Part shown: piece after piece, positions 24,511 through 32,992 of the stretch
How the letters are laid out: each line of letters begins with the position of its first letter
Numbering within the stretch: the first letter of the stretch is position 1
Assembly: GCF_900187995.1 (NCBI RefSeq)
Contig: NZ_FZNZ01000014.1
Span: 26,453 to 90,452 of the forward strand
Direction: 5' to 3'
DNA from: Prevotella jejuni
GTDB lineage: Bacteria; Bacteroidota; Bacteroidia; Bacteroidales; Bacteroidaceae
Length of the DNA: 64,000 nt
Position numbers and translations under genes: made by a program
The notes under the pieces: generated by a model
Told to the model about the DNA's origin: nothing
Database searches by the model: none
The model's input: the letters and a program-made list of their open reading frames with translations, nothing else

Positions 24511-25083
24511 ATGAAAAGCGAACTCCAAAAAGCCATAGATGGCGAGTTGTTCAATGCTATCGACCCAGAGATACAACAGATAACGATACGTACTAAACGC
24601 CTATTGCGCCAGTTGAACGATTGTGACTATGCTGACGCCGAAGGGAAACGTAGGATTATCGAACAGCTGTTTGGCTCTGTTGGCGAAAGAATACATATTG
24701 ATGTAGACTTTCATTGTGAGTATGGTGTTAACATACACATGGCCGACTGGGTGTTTGTCAACATGAATTGCACCTTTATAGACAATAGTCGTATTGACAT
24801 CGGTAGCCATGTTCTTATCGGCTCAGACGTGAAGATCTATACAGCTACCCATCCTGTCAATGCCAAGGAACGCATGCTTCCGGGCGGAGGGTGGACAGTC
24901 TACGCTAAAGCCGTTAGGATAGAAGATGGCGTATGGATAGGAGGAGGAGCGGTTATCCTGCCTGGTGTGACGATTGGACGTAATGCTGTGATTGGTGCAG
25001 GGGCTGTGGTAACGAAAGACATACCCGCCAACGCCGTTGCTGTGGGCAATCCTGCAAGAGTAATAAGATATCAGGAAGGATAA
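24511..25083 (+). CDS. Hexapeptide-repeat O-acetyltransferase (maltose/galactoside acetyltransferase type)
   Basis: 190 residues, normal for the Maa/LacA branch. The N-terminal Mac domain (SELQKAIDGELFNAIDPEIQ) precedes left-handed beta-helix coils: FIDNSRIDIGSHVLIGSDV, then WIGGGAVILPGVTIGRNAVI, then GAGAVVTKDIPANAVAVGNPA. His in TATHPV is the expected catalytic residue. It transfers acetyl from acetyl-CoA to a sugar hydroxyl. ATG 24511 is preferred over the in-frame TTG at 24505. It is 52 bp upstream of murB and probably in the same transcript. The acceptor is unknown. Confidence 0.85.
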   Translation: MKSELQKAIDGELFNAIDPEIQQITIRTKRLLRQLNDCDYADAEGKRRIIEQLFGSVGERIHIDVDFHCEYGVNIHMADWVFVNMNCTFIDNSRIDIGSHVLIGSDVKIYTATHPVNAKERMLPGGGWTVYAKAVRIEDGVWIGGGAVILPGVTIGRNAVIGAGAVVTKDIPANAVAVGNPARVIRYQEG

Positions 25084-25135
25084 CACCTTTCTATATATAA
25101 GAACAAAGAGAAACGCAAAAACGATATCAGTTAAC

Positions 25136-26140
25136 ATGAGAATAGAGCATAACTATAGTCTGCTAAAGCATAACACCTTCGGTATTGACGCTAAATGTCA
25201 GCGTTTTGTTGAATACGAATCAGTAGAGGAAGCACAGGAGCTTGTGCGTTCCTTGACAGAAGACGACTATCCCCTATTGATTCTCGGAGGCGGTAGCAAC
25301 CTCCTACTCACAGGTGATTACAAGGGTACCGTAGTCCATTCTGGCATCTCCTTTATCGAGCGTCTCGATGACGAGCGAGTACGTTGTGGCTCAGCTTACG
25401 TATGGGATGACTTTGTAGACTACTGTGTTCTTCATCAGCTCTATGGTGCAGAAAACCTCTCTATAATCCCTGGTGAGTGCGGTGCCAGTGCTGTTCAGAA
25501 TATCGGAGCATACGGTGCTGAAGCCAAAGACTTGATAGATGAGGTCGAGGCGGTGGAGATCTCCACTGGTGAGGTGCACCATTTCAAGAATGCTGATTGT
25601 GCTTATAGCTACCGACAGAGTAAGTTCAAGCATGAATGGCGTGATAAGTATCTTATCACATCCGTCACTTATCGACTCTCAAAGACCTATCATCCTAAGC
25701 TCGACTATGGTAATATCCGTGCGGCATTGGCTGAGAGAGGCATCGAGAACCCTACTGCCATAGAACTTCGTCAGACGATTACTGACATTCGTAATGCTAA
25801 ACTTCCCGACCCGAAAGAGATAGGTAATGCGGGCAGCTTCTTTATGAATCCTATCGTTCCTAAGGCTAAGTATGAGGAGTTGGCAGCGTTGTATGAGCGT
25901 ATGCCCCACTATACTATCGATGCTGAACATGAGAAGATACCGGCCGGATGGATGATTGAACAATGTGGCTGGAAGGGTAAGGCTTTAGGCCCTGCAGGCG
26001 TCTATGCGAAGCAAGCATTGGTATTGGTCAACCTTGGTGGGGCTTCTGGTGCCGACGTGGTGCGCCTCTGCCAGACCATACAACATGATGTGAAGGAGAA
26101 GTTTGGAGTTGAGATTCTGCCAGAGGTGAATGTGAGGTGA
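25136..26140 (+). CDS. murB: UDP-N-acetylenolpyruvoylglucosamine reductase MurB (type I)
   Basis: 334 residues, close to the E. coli-type enzyme. The FAD site is ILGGGSNLLLTGDYKGTV, the substrate region GECGASAVQNIGAYGAE, and the catalytic Ser lies in GNAGSFFMNPIV. The C-terminus VKEKFGVEILPEVNVR carries the conserved Glu. It makes UDP-MurNAc with NADPH, the second step of peptidoglycan precursor synthesis in the cytoplasm. The Tyr-containing loop typical of type I (YSYRQSKFKH) is present. A GC palindrome repeat starts immediately after the stop. Confidence 0.97.
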   Translation: MRIEHNYSLLKHNTFGIDAKCQRFVEYESVEEAQELVRSLTEDDYPLLILGGGSNLLLTGDYKGTVVHSGISFIERLDDERVRCGSAYVWDDFVDYCVLHQLYGAENLSIIPGECGASAVQNIGAYGAEAKDLIDEVEAVEISTGEVHHFKNADCAYSYRQSKFKHEWRDKYLITSVTYRLSKTYHPKLDYGNIRAALAERGIENPTAIELRQTITDIRNAKLPDPKEIGNAGSFFMNPIVPKAKYEELAALYERMPHYTIDAEHEKIPAGWMIEQCGWKGKALGPAGVYAKQALVLVNLGGASGADVVRLCQTIQHDVKEKFGVEILPEVNVR

Positions 26141-26142
26141 GG

Positions 26143-26420
26143 ACCTCCCCCGGCCCCTCCGAAGGAGGGGAGAGCCTAACGGGGGCTAACAAGGGACAAG
26201 TTCTATATTGTTGAATAATATTGAGATGGGACGTGACTACTAATATGTCTTGTCTTAAAACGTCCCTTAAACAAATAAAAGCCAGCACCTCCGAAGGAGG
26301 GGAGAGCCTAACGGGAGCTAACAAGGGGCAAGTTCTATATTGTTGAATAATATTGAGATGGGAGGTGATTACTAATACCGTTCATATTAAACTCTCACCT
26401 TAAACGAATAAAAACCGTCC
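26143..26420. repeat. GC palindrome element, two tandem copies of about 135 bp
   Basis: CCCCTCCGAAGGAGGGGAGA, GCCTAACGGGRGCTAACAAG and TTCTATATTGTTGAATAATA occur in the same order twice (about 26150-26285 and 26285-26420), with the ends diverged. The same palindrome core is at 8461, 26703, 27744, 41475 and 41523. Confidence 0.75.
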
Positions 26421-26610
26421 CTTAAATAAATGATAAGACCTATCCCTTGAAACAATAAGGATATATAAACCAACGAATAACACCTATCACCAACTTACTG
26501 ATATACCCTTTGAAATAAGGCGAACAGACACGTTCTAACAGAAAGTATATCCTTTGAAATAAGGGGAACAAGCGTTTTTTAGAGAAGAGATACCCTTTGT
26601 ACAAAAGGAG
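26419..26610. repeat. Spaced CCCTTTGAAATAAGG-type inverted repeats
   Basis: CCCTTGAAACAATAAGG (26444), CCCTTTGAAATAAGG (26506), TCCTTTGAAATAAGG (26550) and CCCTTTGTACAAAAGG (26593) recur. The last three are about 44 bp apart, twice the 22-bp unit seen elsewhere. The first two short inverted repeats are less regular. Confidence 0.5.
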
Positions 26611-26661
26611 TGTAGTCGTTTGAGTAATTAAGACATATAATCATCTAACAAGAGGCAGACA

Positions 26662-27495
26662 ATGAAACGAGAAGAAGACATACGCAGCGAACATTCCGTT
26701 AGGCTCTCCCCTCCTTCGGAGGGGTTGGGGGAGGTCCTCACCTTCCTTGGTACTGGTACATCCAACGGAGTACCTGTATTAGGCTGCAACTGTGCTGTCT
26801 GCAGGAGTAAGGACCCACGCGACAACCGCTTACGTACCTCCGCTTTATTAGAGACGGCCACTACTCGCATTGTCATAGACAGTGGGCCCGACTTTCGCCA
26901 GCAGATGTTGGCTCAGACATTCCGCAAGATTGATGGTTTATTAATCACCCACATCCACTATGACCACGTAGGGGGCATCGACGATGTGCGCCCTTTCTGT
27001 GCGTTAGGCGACATCGACGTCTATGCTAACGCAACTACTTGTGAGGGCTTACGACACAACTTTCCCTACTGTTTCACCGACCATTTATATCCAGGAGTAC
27101 CTAAACTGAACCTTCATAGTATCCAACCTCATGCGAAGTTTGTCATTGGTGACATCGAGGTAACACCGATTACTGTAATGCATGGTAAGCTCCCCATCCT
27201 CGGTTACCGCTTCGGTAAGCTGGCTTACATCACGGATATGAAGACGATAGACGATGCTGAGTTGCCCTATCTCGAGGGTGTGGAGACACTTGTCGTGAAC
27301 GCATTACGATGGGAGCACACGCACCACTCGCACCAACTCATCGCTGATGCCATCGCTTTTAGTTGGAAGATTGGGGCCAAGCGCACCTACCTAACCCACC
27401 TCACCCACCGTATCGGTCTACATGAAGAGGCGCAGAAGAAACTCCCTAAGAATGTCTTCTTCGCATACGATGGGCTTAAAGTGGGTGTTGGGTGA
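26662..27495 (+). CDS. PhnP-like metallo-beta-lactamase-fold hydrolase with repeat-derived N-terminus
   Basis: 277 residues from ATG 26662. The catalytic part begins at LTFLGTGTSNGVPVLGC (about residue 24), the usual first residues of the family, and has THIHYDHVGGIDDVR (HxHxDH) for the first metal pair, then VMHGK and a late HHSHQ/THLTHR. CNCAVCRSKDPRDNRLRTS adds a Cys pair typical of the PhnP branch. Relatives cleave cyclic phosphodiesters. Residues 13-23 (VRLSPPSEGLGEV) are the translation of a GC palindrome repeat present in many intergenic copies, so the original start was replaced by repeat sequence and an upstream ATG is now needed. An in-frame TTG inside the repeat is an alternative start. 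Confidence 0.85.
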   Translation: MKREEDIRSEHSVRLSPPSEGLGEVLTFLGTGTSNGVPVLGCNCAVCRSKDPRDNRLRTSALLETATTRIVIDSGPDFRQQMLAQTFRKIDGLLITHIHYDHVGGIDDVRPFCALGDIDVYANATTCEGLRHNFPYCFTDHLYPGVPKLNLHSIQPHAKFVIGDIEVTPITVMHGKLPILGYRFGKLAYITDMKTIDDAELPYLEGVETLVVNALRWEHTHHSHQLIADAIAFSWKIGAKRTYLTHLTHRIGLHEEAQKKLPKNVFFAYDGLKVGVG

Positions 27496-27660
27496 TGGGT
27501 GTTAGGTGTTGATGATATGCTTTGTTGGGTGTTAAGTGATGAGTGTTAGGGTGTTAGGTGTTTAATGTTAAGTGTTGATGGTGTGCTTTGCTGGGTGTTA
27601 GTTGTTAAGTATTAGGTATTGAAGATATGCCTTTTGGCGTATTAGGTGTTTATTATTGAG
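27482..27660. repeat. GGTGTTRGGTG-type minisatellite
   Basis: Starts inside the last codons of the PhnP-like gene and runs as GGGTGTTGGGTGATGGGTG, GGTGTTGATGATATGC and variants to about 27660. Confidence 0.7.
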
Positions 27661-27715
27661 TATCAAAACCTATTTGTTAGTATATCAAATAAACACCCAC
27701 AACAACAAACGTCAT

Positions 27716-27935
27716 TGGTTTTCTCTTAGCAGCTTGGGGCTCCCCTCCTTCGGAGGGGCTGGGGGAGGTCCCCTCTACCCACCTCTCCCCTTGTCATTTT
27801 TTTTCGCTCTTCTATGTTCGAGAACACGCCCTTCTCCGTTCGAAAACATGCCCTTCTTCGTTCGAGAGCATGCCCTTCTTGCATGCAGAAGACGCCCTTC
27901 TTGAAGCAAGAAGGGCGTCTTCTTCAACGCTATTC
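27716..27935. repeat. GC palindrome plus 22-bp modular array (locus C)
   Basis: Same order of parts as at 8456-8633. The 22-bp units start at 27826, 27848, 27870, 27892 and 27914 with exact spacing. The inner parts are TCCGTTCGAAAAC, TTCGTTCGAGAGC, TTGCATGCAGAAG and TTGAAGCAAGAAG. The open frame across it is spurious. Confidence 0.8.
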
Positions 27936-28044
27936 GTAACACATTGATTTCTTGTTGATTACCTACTCCGTCAGAGCCAACGCTATACTCTTTTTTAGAG
28001 GATATTTGGATTGCACCGATATAATGATTTTTTTCAGCGCTTGC

Positions 28045-28580
28045 CACCTCCATGTGGGGTCGAAATGTGTACCAAGAAACTCCGTGAACTCAGTGTGCTC
28101 TGTGAGAGATAAAACTCCCCTGCGAGTCTCAAAAATGTTCTTTTTCTCACAGAGAACACAGATGAACAGAACACACAAAGGCCCACAGAGACATCAAGTC
28201 AACCGATATCACAGAACGTTACAGCCACCTTTAGCTATAACGTTCTGTGAATTCTGTATGCCAGAGGCCTTCTGTGGGCTCGAAACTGTGCGCAAAAAGG
28301 TTCTGTTAGATCTGTGAGTTCTGTGAGAGATAAAACTCCCCACTGAGTTTCAAGTCTTTTCTTTTTCTCACAGAACACACAGATGAACAGAACACACAAA
28401 GTTTCACAGAGACATCAAGTCAACCGATATCACAGAACGTTACAGCCACCTTTAGCTATAACGTTCTGTGAATTCTGTATGCCGGAGGCCTTCTGTGGGA
28501 TCGAAACTGTGCGCCAAAAAGCTCCGTGAACTCTGTGCGCTCTGTGAGAGAAAAAACTCACCAGCGTGAGAGAAAAAACT
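28045..28580. repeat. MITE-like CACAGA...TCTGTG element, tandem copies
   Basis: TTTTTCTCACAGA-type ends and CTCTGTGAGAGA-type ends bracket blocks rich in CACAGA and TCTGTG words. The block with ACATCAAGTCAACCGATATC occurs at 28191 and again 221 bp later. The whole is roughly self-complementary. No coding content is credible. Confidence 0.75.
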
Positions 28581-28765
28581 CTCCACACCCCATGTAAGCT
28601 GCCCAGTAGGGGTAACCTCACAGACTAACTACCAGTTGGCCCCTCCCCCTTCCCCTCCCCCGAAGGGAAGGGGAGTAATCACCGAGATACCCATGTGGCT
28701 AATCATCAACACCTAACACCCACCATCCAACACCCTTCAGTGGCCTCACTCCCTACCCTATCCGA
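28581..28765. repeat. GC-rich repeat and minisatellite downstream of tssR
   Basis: CCCCTCCCCCGAAGGGAAGG and GGGGAGTAATCACCGAGATA are the reverse complement of the block at about 53410-53455; then CAACACCTAACACCCACCAT minisatellite words to 28735. No gene seen. Confidence 0.65.
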
Positions 28766-31048
28766 CTAAGGAACCTCCTTAATCGGCACAAAGTAATAAG
28801 TCTTACCAGCCACAAGGACGGTCCTTAAGCGGCCAGACTTGAAGCGACTCTCAAGGTCGACGAGCCTGTCAAGCATCTCCTTATAGGCTGCCTCCCATTT
28901 ACTCTCATCACATTTCTTACGTGTGATGTCCTTTACTCGTACGATATTATTCAATACGTCAGAGCTTGGGACACTCAATCGATGATAGAAGACAGACGAG
29001 ATAGACGACTTATTCTTCAGTACTGTGCGGTAAGAAAGACGGTTGACTAAGTCGCTCTGCAGCTTAAAGTTCCTTCTCAACTCAAACAGTTGCTGATTAG
29101 AAAGAGAGTCGGCATGGAAATAAGGCATGAGGGCACGATAGCCTTCAAGGAGGTTTTTCAACTCAACAGCATCAAAGAGATAACCCTCATCGTAGGTTGA
29201 CAACTCCATAGGAGAGATTAACATCTCCTTGAAATAGAGGTCGTTGATGTTGTTCTTCTCTATGCTCTCAACAGGAACACCAGCATCTTTAGTGGTGTTA
29301 ACCATCTCTTGTGTTGGGATAGCACGCAGTGCACCGTATTGGTTCTCAGCGTCGGTAGAGACCGCTACCAGTTTCTGGTTGCGCTCATCAATTCGTACGA
29401 AGAGAGAGTCGAGAACCCTTGCAAAGCCAGTGTTCGTCAGTTCTGTATCAAGACGAGGATAGACGAAACCACCCGTCACAATGCCGTTCTTCGGTGCATC
29501 CAATACGAAAGCATTCTCGCTCTCAGTACTGATATCGGTAAACAAGCCACCCTTCGACCAGTCAGAGGCACATAGATAGTCCTTCGCATAACTCATATAC
29601 TCAGAGGTGTTATTGTCTAACAAGGTCTTTGACTGTAGTACGAAGCTCTGGTAAGAAGGCGTCAGTCGACCAAGCATCTGCGCTAAGAACAAGGTAGCAG
29701 AACGTGTGTACATCTCTGCGTTAATCTCAGAAGTAAACGTAGGGAACTCATCTGTACCCAAGATGATAAACACATTGTTCTCGAACTTAGTATAAGGAGT
29801 CTCAGAGAATATCTTGTTCATGGCAGCATGAAAGCCAGCCCCACCAGAAACAGGGAGCGTGTTGGGTGCAGTTGCATTAGCCAAGAAGTCAATCCAACTA
29901 CCAAAGTCGGATGTCAACGCAAGGTGCTTGTTGCCCTTATCAGACACGGCTGTAGCAGAAAATCTGACCTGACTGGCCTTGCCAAACTTGCCCTCCAAGC
30001 CCTGTAAGGCATTGAGCAAGTTGCGCACCTGCATGCGGTCTTGACTATAGAATATCAGATGGATATTCATCTTCTTACTGTTCTCAATCAGCTGATCGAG
30101 GTCGGCAACCGACACGTCCTCACCCTTAGCATTAACCATCATCGACTTCTTTCTGTCCCAAAGAGCGAGTGGCATATTGATAGCAACACGTGGGTCTTCA
30201 TAGTTGCCCAGATAGTTGCCGTCAGAAGTGAAGAGCAGGTTAGACCCAAGCTGATAGTTGCCAAAGACAGGATAAGGCGAGTCGAGCAAGAAAACACGGT
30301 TCTGTCCTACCATCGCAATGAGGTCGGATGGAACCCATCCCAAGACTGTTCGCAAGGAATCAGACAGTGCTGGACGGTCCGCAACAAGTACGGCCTGTCG
30401 GCTGACATCATACTTATAAGCATAGACGATTTGCCCATCTACCAACTTTCCTTTGGTCTTCTCAAGGAAGAAGGGGTCGTTATAGAGATTGAGCGAGTCC
30501 TTTGTGAAGAACGTCTTAAGGTCGGACAAGCGTGCAGCCCTTGTAGCACCAACACGATAGCGAAGCGGGAAGTTGTTGTCTTTAGACACAAAAGAATGAT
30601 TGAACTCCAAGACAGCATTCTTGTCAATCCAGCCTACGAAAGGCGACTTCTTAGCATCCTTAAAGTGAGTACGGCCACTGTAAAGGGGTGCGAAGAGTCC
30701 CTTAGGCTGTCCAAGTAGCTCTTGGTTGGCTGCAACCACCTTATAATAACCATTCTTCTCACCGATGACATAGAAAGGAGAGCCCATCTTCTGCTCGCTT
30801 AACACACGCTGTGCGTAGGGTTCAGCGTATGCTTTATTATGGCTTCTGTCGGAGAATACGATATGAATATCGTTATTATCACGAACCTGTTGAGCCCCTG
30901 CTCCACCCACTGGGTAATTGAAACTGGTATGACCAACGGTCTTCGTCTTGTCATACCGAGCCACTTGAGCAGTGAGACATTGCGGTAAAGCAAGGCAGAA
31001 GACAAGTCCAGACAACCCATATAACGTCTTTATAAATCCTTTCTTCAT
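28766..31048 (-). CDS. tssR: T6SSiii protein TssR
   Basis: 760 residues, last gene of the minus-strand T6SS operon. A signal peptide (LSGLVFCLALPQCLTAQ) sends it to the periplasm. The N-terminal third is beta-rich with SH3-like stretches (FYVIGEKNGYYKVVAANQEL, then FVGWIDKNAVLEF). The middle has a von Willebrand-like or Rossmann-type stretch (NIHLIFYSQDRMQVRNLLNA, then NVFIILGTDEFPTF), and the C-terminus is helical. Length, export and position next to the PKD protein fit TssR, a piece of the Bacteroidota-specific membrane complex that replaces TssJLM. The start overlaps the PKD gene by 4 bp. The identity is by family pattern and context. Confidence 0.8.
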   Translation of the reverse strand: MKKGFIKTLYGLSGLVFCLALPQCLTAQVARYDKTKTVGHTSFNYPVGGAGAQQVRDNNDIHIVFSDRSHNKAYAEPYAQRVLSEQKMGSPFYVIGEKNGYYKVVAANQELLGQPKGLFAPLYSGRTHFKDAKKSPFVGWIDKNAVLEFNHSFVSKDNNFPLRYRVGATRAARLSDLKTFFTKDSLNLYNDPFFLEKTKGKLVDGQIVYAYKYDVSRQAVLVADRPALSDSLRTVLGWVPSDLIAMVGQNRVFLLDSPYPVFGNYQLGSNLLFTSDGNYLGNYEDPRVAINMPLALWDRKKSMMVNAKGEDVSVADLDQLIENSKKMNIHLIFYSQDRMQVRNLLNALQGLEGKFGKASQVRFSATAVSDKGNKHLALTSDFGSWIDFLANATAPNTLPVSGGAGFHAAMNKIFSETPYTKFENNVFIILGTDEFPTFTSEINAEMYTRSATLFLAQMLGRLTPSYQSFVLQSKTLLDNNTSEYMSYAKDYLCASDWSKGGLFTDISTESENAFVLDAPKNGIVTGGFVYPRLDTELTNTGFARVLDSLFVRIDERNQKLVAVSTDAENQYGALRAIPTQEMVNTTKDAGVPVESIEKNNINDLYFKEMLISPMELSTYDEGYLFDAVELKNLLEGYRALMPYFHADSLSNQQLFELRRNFKLQSDLVNRLSYRTVLKNKSSISSVFYHRLSVPSSDVLNNIVRVKDITRKKCDESKWEAAYKEMLDRLVDLESRFKSGRLRTVLVAGKTYYFVPIKEVP

Positions 31049-32019
31049 TTTCCTATATTTCTTTGAGTTACTTCTATTTTAGTAATACGATGGAAGTCAT
31101 CCACCTTAACATCATCTATGCTGACACGACTATAACGGTTGCTTTCCAGATAATGAAGGCCTTGACAGTAGTCAGGGAATAGGTTATAGCGTTCGCCATT
31201 CACCTGTACAATCACCCTTCCACCATTGCCTCTGAGGTAGGTATCATTGATATAACCCATGTTAGAGCGCACTGCCTCTTGGTCTCTTGCGCCTGCATTG
31301 GCTATTGCCTGTAGGCGGCGTTTAATGTCGTTCTGCACCAATGCCAACGTGTCAATAGGTTCTTGCGGTTCAGCCTGTTCCTCTTCTCCCATGTCAGCAG
31401 GCACTGCGTCTACCTTATCAAGGATGGTAACAACCTGAGAAACAGGGTAGAGTGTGGTGTTAGTCTTAAGCTTCACGAGGTATTTACCTGGTTTATCATA
31501 CTTATAAACGACCTGACGTTCGAAGGCGTCAATCGTTCCGCTCTCGCCAAATTCCCATAACCAACTTGTCATACCATCGCCATCAGCAGAGAAGACAAGA
31601 CTTTCGCCTACGAAACCCTGCTTTGGTCCGACAATCTTAGGGACAGAGTCAACGGCCACGGTGTCCTTTGTGAGCTTAACAACATCAATCGTCTTCTCCT
31701 TAACAACCTTACCATCAACCTGCAAGGTGATGAGGTATCGGCCCGCTTGATGATAGGTATAGCTGATATTAGGATTACCAACAATACTATCCCCATTACC
31801 CATCTTCCATAGAACTCGCTTATCCACAACGGCAGACGAGTCGTTAACAATGAATTTCAGTGGCTCATTTACTTCCAACTGATTGTTCACATTCTGATCT
31901 TGGATATAGAAATCCAGATTCTTGTCTACCGTCCTTGAAGGAAGCAGCAAAGCAATCACAAGCCCCACAATAGCCAAGCCCGAGACGATTGCCAAAATGA
32001 TTTTTTGTCTTTCAGTCAT
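31045..32019 (-). CDS. tssP: T6SSiii PKD-domain membrane protein, probable TssP
   Basis: 324 residues. One N-terminal membrane helix (IILAIVSGLAIVGLVIALLL) anchors it in the inner membrane. Two PKD-like beta domains follow in the periplasm: about 50-110 (LWKMGNGDSIVGNPNISYTY, then HQAGRYLITLQV) and 125-200 (WLWEFGESGTID, then YDKPGKYLVKLK). The last 110 residues (about 215-324) are a helix and beta domain ending HRITKIEVTQRNIGK. It sits between a small membrane protein gene (8 bp) and tssR (4-bp overlap). I name it TssP by gene order; I cannot exclude that published naming assigns this slot to TssQ. Its place in the membrane complex is well supported by context. Confidence 0.65.
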   Translation of the reverse strand: MTERQKIILAIVSGLAIVGLVIALLLPSRTVDKNLDFYIQDQNVNNQLEVNEPLKFIVNDSSAVVDKRVLWKMGNGDSIVGNPNISYTYHQAGRYLITLQVDGKVVKEKTIDVVKLTKDTVAVDSVPKIVGPKQGFVGESLVFSADGDGMTSWLWEFGESGTIDAFERQVVYKYDKPGKYLVKLKTNTTLYPVSQVVTILDKVDAVPADMGEEEQAEPQEPIDTLALVQNDIKRRLQAIANAGARDQEAVRSNMGYINDTYLRGNGGRVIVQVNGERYNLFPDYCQGLHYLESNRYSRVSIDDVKVDDFHRITKIEVTQRNIGK

Positions 32020-32027
32020 AATTATAT

Positions 32028-32477
32028 TTATTGAATTTGAGTCTTTAGCTCTTCCAGAATACGCTTTCTATCCTCTTTGGTCTTCGATGCCCAATACAGG
32101 TTCTGCTTGATGTCAAAGTAGGCTTGAATGGTCTTGAAGGCCTGCATACAATATAGATACTTCGTATTGTAGGAGTGTTGTCTGTAATTGTTCTGTAACT
32201 GCGACATCCTGTCCTTTATCTCTCCGATACGTTGCGTCTGCTGAATATCAAAGTTAAGGGAGTCGATATCGGTCTTGAGAGCCTTCATCTGTTCGCCCAT
32301 CTTTTGTTGATCGGATAAGACAGCCTCAGCGTCATTGATCTCTTGGACCGTGTTCCCTGTCACAGAAACAGGTATAGGCATCACGTACTTACAGACTAAT
32401 ATGTATAACAAAGTCACTGAGAAGAACAGTAACAGCGTGAACTTTATGGTTGACCATATTTTCTCATCTCTTGTCAT
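32028..32477 (-). CDS. T6SSiii small single-pass membrane protein (TssO- or TssQ-type), copy near tssP
   Basis: 149 residues. One N-terminal membrane helix (FTLLLFFSVTLLYILVCKYV) is followed by a long periplasmic coiled coil (EINDAEAVLSDQQKMGEQMK, then DSLNFDIQQTQRIGEIKD) and a C-terminal helical domain. It and the next gene upstream have the same plan and are likely distant paralogues. The Bacteroidota T6SS has two such small components, TssO and TssQ. By the order N-(K)-Q-O-P-R this would be TssO, but I am not sure of the naming. Spacing of 8 and 16 bp to the neighbours marks one operon. Confidence 0.6.
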   Translation of the reverse strand: MTRDEKIWSTIKFTLLLFFSVTLLYILVCKYVMPIPVSVTGNTVQEINDAEAVLSDQQKMGEQMKALKTDIDSLNFDIQQTQRIGEIKDRMSQLQNNYRQHSYNTKYLYCMQAFKTIQAYFDIKQNLYWASKTKEDRKRILEELKTQIQ

Positions 32478-32493
32478 AATAATCTTCTGTTAT

Positions 32494-32976
32494 TTATCTT
32501 TTCTTATTCTTCTTTATATCTTGTGCCCTTTGTATCTGCTCCATGATGTAGTCAAGGTCGCGCTTCTCGTCGAAGAAGGTTGCAGAAACATCTTGCGTCG
32601 ACTGTAACTGATTGAACAGTACGTTATAAAGGACATAGCTGGTGGTGTCAGCATCAGCCTGTCGAATCTCGTCTTGCATCCCTTGCCACTTGCGGGCAAT
32701 AATCATCTGGTATTGAGCCTGCTCATTGTCCGTACGCTTCTGAGTGTAGAGATTGTTCATATCTTTGAAGATCTCGTCCATACGATAGTTGTATCCCGCT
32801 TGCTTACGGAAGATGTCATCATAGCGAACCTTCTTCTCGTCTAACAAGCTGATGCCCCTCTCGGCTGTCTTTAACGTACAAATGGCAAACAGAACGAAGA
32901 GTAATAGAGTGAAACTAAAGATGAAGATGAAGGAACTCATCGCCTGTCGGCGTTCTTTCTTATTTTTCTCTGTCAT
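32494..32976 (-). CDS. T6SSiii small single-pass membrane protein (TssO- or TssQ-type), copy near tssK
   Basis: 160 residues. A basic cytoplasmic tip (MTEKNKKERRQAMS) precedes one membrane helix (FIFIFSFTLLLFVLFAICTL). The periplasmic part is helical: AERGISLLDEKKVRYDDIF, then DEIFKDMNNLYTQKRT and a C-terminal Lys-rich end. The positive-inside rule puts the long part in the periplasm. It lies 16 bp downstream of tssK. By gene order it would be TssQ, but the reverse naming is possible. A structural role in the membrane complex with TssN, the PKD protein and TssR is inferred from context and known family sets. Confidence 0.6.
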   Translation of the reverse strand: MTEKNKKERRQAMSSFIFIFSFTLLLFVLFAICTLKTAERGISLLDEKKVRYDDIFRKQAGYNYRMDEIFKDMNNLYTQKRTDNEQAQYQMIIARKWQGMQDEIRQADADTTSYVLYNVLFNQLQSTQDVSATFFDEKRDLDYIMEQIQRAQDIKKNKKR

Positions 32977-32992
32977 TGTGAGTACCTCCTAC

